Source: Bacteroidota bacterium
GTDB taxonomy: Bacteria > Bacteroidota > Ignavibacteria > Ignavibacteriales > Ignavibacteriaceae
Reading direction: 5' to 3'
DNA length: 8,892 nucleotides
Assembly (NCBI GenBank): GCA_030706105.1
Contig: JAUZPC010000100.1
Coordinates: 1-8,892, forward strand
The notes under the pieces are model-generated. The model did no database searches. It saw only the letters and a list, made by a program, of their open reading frames with translations, and had not been told where the DNA came from. Each line of letters begins with the position of its first letter. Within the stretch, counting starts at the first letter, position 1. This document shows, in pieces, positions 6,993 to 8,892 of this stretch. Both the position numbers and the translations under genes were made by a program.

Positions 6993-7628
6993 TTATTCTT
7001 CTGTTTCCTCAGAAATTGCTTTACTGCCTGCTAAAGAAAATTTGGGGCTGGTTTTTATGTTATAGAATAGAAAGAATATTGAAATAAGCCCTTCAATAAA
7101 GACATCAATATAAAATAAGATTGCAGAATCAAACATCCTTATTGTTATCATACCCACTTTCAATGCTGTTATTAGCTGACTTAAGCTTAAAAGGACAAAA
7201 TATAAATTCACCTTCCCTGATTCAAAGATATTCCTGGTCATTAAGACTAATACATTATATGCTACCAAAATTATAACAAAGAAGGAGCTTCCAATTATTA
7301 TCTGGCGACCGCCAACTGACTTTGACTGAAAAAAAACATTAAAAGCATATAAAACGGCAAGAGAAAATAGTAAGATATAAAGACCAATCTGATATTTAGT
7401 AAAATTTTTCTTCTTTATATAATAAGTCGTTATTATTAGTGTTAGGATATTGTATATATAACTACAAATGTTTGTATCAAAGCCAACTAAATAGTTCAGG
7501 GGTAGAATAATTGGGTCTGCAATTCCAGATAGCAAGAAAAATAGGAATAGTCCATTTTTATACTGCCTGGCAGGTATCAGCAGCCCAATTATTAAATTAA
7601 ATATTAGAATATAACTAACGATAGACAT
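6993..7628 (-). CDS. Seven-segment membrane protein, array copy 1 (unknown family)
   Basis: A 211-residue protein I do not recognise. Hydrophobic segments lie at about 3-19, 27-47, 53-70, 79-100, 110-130, 140-158 and 168-190. Basic loops (RQYK 21-24, KKKNFTK 72-78, TRNIFESGK 131-139) suggest an outside N-terminus and a cytoplasmic C-terminus. The tail SPKFSLAGSKAISEETEE is acidic at its end. Residues 97-112 (around FFQSKSVGGRQI), predicted outside, are almost invariant between copies. There is no lysine in segment 7, so it is not a rhodopsin, and no His/Cys pair as in AgrB peptidases. The start is fixed: the previous in-frame stop is one codon before the ATG and belongs to the micro-ORF at 7632-7691. 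No Shine-Dalgarno is visible. It is about 78% identical to copy 2 (164/211 by hand count). Confidence 0.85.
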   Translation of the reverse strand: MSIVSYILIFNLIIGLLIPARQYKNGLFLFFLLSGIADPIILPLNYLVGFDTNICSYIYNILTLIITTYYIKKKNFTKYQIGLYILLFSLAVLYAFNVFFQSKSVGGRQIIIGSSFFVIILVAYNVLVLMTRNIFESGKVNLYFVLLSLSQLITALKVGMITIRMFDSAILFYIDVFIEGLISIFFLFYNIKTSPKFSLAGSKAISEETEE

Positions 7629-7631
7629 ATA

Positions 7632-7691
7632 TTACAGACACCATGGTGGACAGAGTACGCCATTTACTATCAGTTCATTTATTCCCGACAT
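7632..7691 (-). CDS. Micro-ORF ending CPPWCL upstream of membrane copy 1
   Basis: Nineteen codons read MSGINELIVNGVLCPPWCL and stop at TAA; one codon (TAT) separates this stop from the ATG of the membrane gene, in the same frame. The equivalent place before copy 2 encodes MPKINEFMENSVLCPPWCL. The last eight residues are identical, yet four codons differ silently and the stop differs (TAA/TGA), whereas the first half carries mainly amino-acid changes. That pattern suggests selection on the C-terminal peptide. In this copy an earlier ATG at 7715 would give 27 residues (adding MSTIIKNY), but it is ATT in the other copy, so the shared ATG at 7691 is preferred. Upstream AAAGAA is only a weak ribosome site. 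Function unknown: a signal or RiPP-like peptide, or a leader peptide controlling the next gene, are both possible. Confidence 0.5.
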   Translation of the reverse strand: MSGINELIVNGVLCPPWCL

Positions 7692-7822
7692 ATAGTTCTT
7701 TATAATTGTTGACATTGCTTATTACAAGTATAGTATGTTTACCATAAATATTCCAGCACTTTCCGTAATTGCAGAAACTCATTCCAAAACTAATTTTGGT
7801 TAAAATAATTTTAGGTTTCCGG

Positions 7823-7850
7823 CAAACGTACGGGCCGTAGTATGAACAAA
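7823..7850 (-). promoter_or_regulatory. Candidate promoter of the copy 1 unit
   Basis: TTTG (7850-7847), 16 bases, then TACGTTTG (7830-7823) resembles the TTTG-N-TAnnTTTG promoter form, though the spacer is shorter than the usual 17-23. The corresponding site of the next unit (8702-8729) has TACGCTTG, one mismatch, with the same spacing. Transcription would start near 7816, giving a leader of roughly 125 bases before the micro-ORF. Confidence 0.35.
7829..7839. promoter_or_regulatory. Conserved 11-bp palindrome, possible operator (copy 1 unit)
   Basis: TACGG-G-CCGTA is a perfect 5-bp inverted repeat around one base, placed between the two promoter-like elements and overlapping the upstream edge of the -7 element. 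It is unchanged in the next unit (8708-8718) and stands out as GC-rich in AT-rich surroundings. A binding site for a dimeric regulator is an inference. Confidence 0.35.
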
Positions 7851-7864
7851 TACTATCCAGGGGG

Positions 7865-8500
7865 TTATTCTTCTGTTTCCTCAGAAATTGCTTTACTGCC
7901 TGCTAAAGAAAATTTGGGACTGTTTTTTATGTTATAGAATAGGAAAAATATTGAAATTATAGCTTCAATAAAGTAGGAGATAAAGAAGACTGTGACGAAA
8001 TCAAACATTCTTAGGGTTAAAAGGCCAATTCTTACTATTGTTATTATTTGACTTAAACTTAAGAGGACAAAATATAAATTTATCTTTCCTGTTTCAAAGA
8101 TGTTTCTGGTCATTAAAACTAATATATTATACGTCACCGGAAGCAAAACAAAGAACTGACTTCCAATTATTATCTGGCGGCCGCCAACTGACTTTGACTG
8201 AAAAAAAATATTGAAAGCATATAAAACGGCAAGAGAAAATAGTAAGATGTAAGAACCAATCTGATACTTAGTAAAATTTCCCTTCTTTATATAATAAGTC
8301 GTGATTATTAGTGTTAGGATAAAATATATATACACCCCAATATTAGGATCAAAGCCAACTAAATAGCGCAGAGAAAAAGTAATTGGATCAGCAATTCCAG
8401 ATACCAGAAAAAATAGGAATAATCCGTTTTTATACTGCCTGATTGGTATCAGAAGCCCAATTATAATATTAAACAGAGTTACGAACAAAGCAATAGTCAT
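7865..8500 (-). CDS. Seven-segment membrane protein, array copy 2 (unknown family)
   Basis: Paralogue of the preceding 211-residue protein with the same length and predicted layout of seven membrane segments, outside N-terminus and cytoplasmic tail SPKFSLAGSKAISEETEE. Differences concentrate in segment 1 (residues 2-9), the 41-60 region and segments 6-7 (151-180). The stretches RQYKNGLFLF (21-30), ILTLIITTYYIKK (61-73), FFQSKSVGGRQIIIG (99-113) and NLYFVLLSLSQ (141-151) are identical or nearly so. Cys55 of copy 1 is Gly here, so that cysteine is not a conserved functional residue. The ATG at 8500 follows the TGA of its micro-ORF by one codon, in the same frame, without a Shine-Dalgarno. I recognise no family and infer no activity beyond a membrane role. 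Confidence 0.85.
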   Translation of the reverse strand: MTIALFVTLFNIIIGLLIPIRQYKNGLFLFFLVSGIADPITFSLRYLVGFDPNIGVYIYFILTLIITTYYIKKGNFTKYQIGSYILLFSLAVLYAFNIFFQSKSVGGRQIIIGSQFFVLLPVTYNILVLMTRNIFETGKINLYFVLLSLSQIITIVRIGLLTLRMFDFVTVFFISYFIEAIISIFFLFYNIKNSPKFSLAGSKAISEETEE

Positions 8501-8503
8501 ATA

Positions 8504-8563
8504 TCAAAGGCACCATGGTGGGCAAAGTACACTATTTTCCATAAATTCATTTATTTTCGGCAT
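8504..8563 (-). CDS. Micro-ORF ending CPPWCL upstream of membrane copy 2
   Basis: Nineteen codons read MPKINEFMENSVLCPPWCL, ending in TGA one codon before, and in frame with, the membrane gene ATG at 8500. It aligns codon for codon with the micro-ORF at 7632-7691. Shared residues are Met1, Ile4-Asn5-Glu6, Asn10 and the whole VLCPPWCL end. Extension upstream is blocked: the in-frame codon matching the longer start of the other copy is ATT and a TAA lies two codons before it. An internal ATG at codon 8 would give a 12-residue form. Translation from the 8563 ATG is supported only by conservation and weak AAAGAA upstream. Confidence 0.5.
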   Translation of the reverse strand: MPKINEFMENSVLCPPWCL

Positions 8564-8743
8564 ATGATTCTTTATAATTGTTGAAATTGCTTATTGCAAG
8601 TATAGTATGTTTATCATAAAAATTCCAGCACTTTCCGCAATTGCATAAGCTCATTCCAAAAATAGTTTTTGTTAAAATAATTTTATATTTTAGGTTTCCG
8701 GCAAGCGTACGGGCCGTAGAATGAGCAAAGACTGTCGAGGGGG
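8507..8743. other. Spacer between membrane copies 2 and 3
   Basis: Repeats the 7635-7864 spacer with scattered substitutions and a 7-base A/T insertion near 8683-8689. It carries the same elements in the same order: promoter-like boxes with palindrome, the conserved TATACTTG-like segment and the micro-ORF. No additional gene or RNA is evident. Confidence 0.6.
8702..8729 (-). promoter_or_regulatory. Candidate promoter of the copy 2 unit, with palindrome at 8708-8718
   Basis: TTTG (8729-8726), 16 bases, then TACGCTTG (8709-8702), one mismatch from TAnnTTTG, at the same place as the candidate in the copy 1 unit. The identical palindrome TACGGGCCGTA lies at 8708-8718 between the boxes. The weak -7 element and short spacer make this a tentative call; conservation may only reflect recent duplication. 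Confidence 0.3.
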
Positions 8744-8892
8744 TTATTCTTCTGTTTCCTCAGAAATTGCTTTACTGTCTGCTAAAGAAAATTTAGGGCT
8801 GGTTTTTATGTTATAGAATAAAAAGAATATTGAAATTATATCTTCAACAAAATATGCTATATTATGAAATACAGCAAAATATACCAGTCGCA
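8744..8892 (-). CDS. Seven-segment membrane protein, array copy 3 (3' end only)
   Basis: The last 48 codons of a third paralogue, open to the window edge. It ends with membrane segment 7 and the tail IISIFFLFYNIKTSPKFSLA-type sequence followed by DSKAISEETEE; the only tail change is Gly to Asp. Upstream of that segment the residues (RLVYFAVFHNIAYFVED) differ strongly from both other copies, matching the general variability of segments 6-7. The spacer and stop position follow the same pattern as the other units, so the array continues beyond the window. Confidence 0.8.
   Translation of the reverse strand, partial: RLVYFAVFHNIAYFVEDIISIFFLFYNIKTSPKFSLADSKAISEETEE

Larger units (their letters stand above)
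7635..7864. other. Spacer between membrane copies 1 and 2
   Basis: About 230 bases repeated as 8507-8743 in the next unit. Read on the minus strand it holds, in order, promoter-like elements with a palindrome (7823-7850), an A/T-rich stretch, a conserved TATACTTG (about 7724-7731), and the micro-ORF. I see no tRNA or other structured RNA that I can support. Confidence 0.6.
6970..8892. repeat. Tandem array of about 0.87-kb units (two complete, one partial)
   Basis: Alignable unit edges fall at 6970, 7841 and 8720, giving unit lengths of about 871 and 879 bases; the third unit is cut by the window end after 173 bases. Each complete unit contains, on the minus strand, a palindrome-bearing leader, a micro-ORF and a 7-TM gene. 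Coding and non-coding parts are both repeated, so this is segmental tandem duplication rather than separate gene acquisition. The size difference is partly a 7-base insertion in the second spacer (around 8683-8689). The left edge falls just inside the conserved promoter-like segment: the copy at 6970 keeps only about 23 bases beyond the gene stop, after which similarity ends. Confidence 0.9.

Noticed and set aside
6993..7628. Microbial rhodopsin, suggested by seven segments and N-out/C-in layout.
   Set aside because: No lysine is present in segment 7 for retinal attachment and no other rhodopsin motif is visible.
7675..7782. A second small ORF in another frame of the spacer (35 codons, begins MSFCNYGKCWN), also open in the next unit at 8547-8654 (MSLCNCGKCWN).
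   Set aside because: It stays open in both copies, but nearly all differences change the amino acid (9 replaced residues against about one silent change), and it has no good start site. That pattern does not suggest coding selection. It remains a weak alternative to the CPPWCL frame, with which it overlaps.
6993..8500. AgrB/AgrD-like quorum-sensing pair (short Cys peptide next to a membrane protein of about 200 residues).
   Set aside because: The membrane protein lacks the catalytic His and Cys of AgrB; the only cysteine of copy 1 (Cys55) is Gly in copy 2. The peptide ends at its Cys-Leu and has no acidic tail as in AgrD.
6993..8892. Integron-like cassette array with repeated spacers as attC sites.
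   Set aside because: The genes themselves are paralogues, the spacers carry a micro-ORF aligned to the gene, and no attC-type core or integrase is seen. Tandem duplication explains it better.

Overview
The window looks like chromosomal DNA from an AT-rich member of the Bacteroidota/Chlorobiota/Ignavibacteriota group, most likely a Chlorobi- or Ignavibacteria-like lineage. Three things point there. The gene order (DUF177-rpmF-plsX-fabH-fabD-[Cys-cluster protein]-fabG-acpP-fabF-rnc) is the compact layout I associate with Chlorobi/Ignavibacteria. The putative main promoter has the TTG-N20-TAnnTTTG form typical of Bacteroidota-type housekeeping sigma factor. Several genes also have weak Shine-Dalgarno sequences. 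This placement is inference; no rRNA or marker search was possible. Every recognised gene is on the minus strand, so the window is described right to left.

Right part (about 6970-8892): a tandem array of about 0.87-kb units. Each complete unit holds a 211-residue, seven-segment membrane protein of unrecognised family. It is preceded, in the same reading frame and with only one codon between stop and start, by a 19-codon micro-ORF ending in Val-Leu-Cys-Pro-Pro-Trp-Cys-Leu. Two complete units and the 3' end of a third are visible. In the two micro-ORFs the last eight residues are identical although four of the eight codons differ, always silently, and the stop changes from TAA to TGA. Further upstream in each unit a conserved 11-bp palindrome sits between promoter-like elements. 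This peptide plus 7-TM cassette is the part of the window most likely to be undescribed.

Middle (6725-6992): a short intergenic region with a small imperfect hairpin and a good Bacteroidota-type promoter for the operon to its left.

Left part (1-6724): a fatty-acid synthesis operon with a ribosomal lead-in: DUF177/YceD protein, L32, PlsX, FabH, FabD, a cysteine-cluster (YkgJ/DUF3109-like) protein, FabG, AcpP, FabF and the first 16 codons of a probable rnc. Genes overlap or are separated by a few bases to about 65 bases. FabD makes malonyl-ACP, FabH starts the chain, FabF elongates, FabG reduces, AcpP carries the chain and PlsX hands acyl groups to phospholipid synthesis. A terminator-like hairpin just after acpP probably raises acpP mRNA relative to fabF-rnc.
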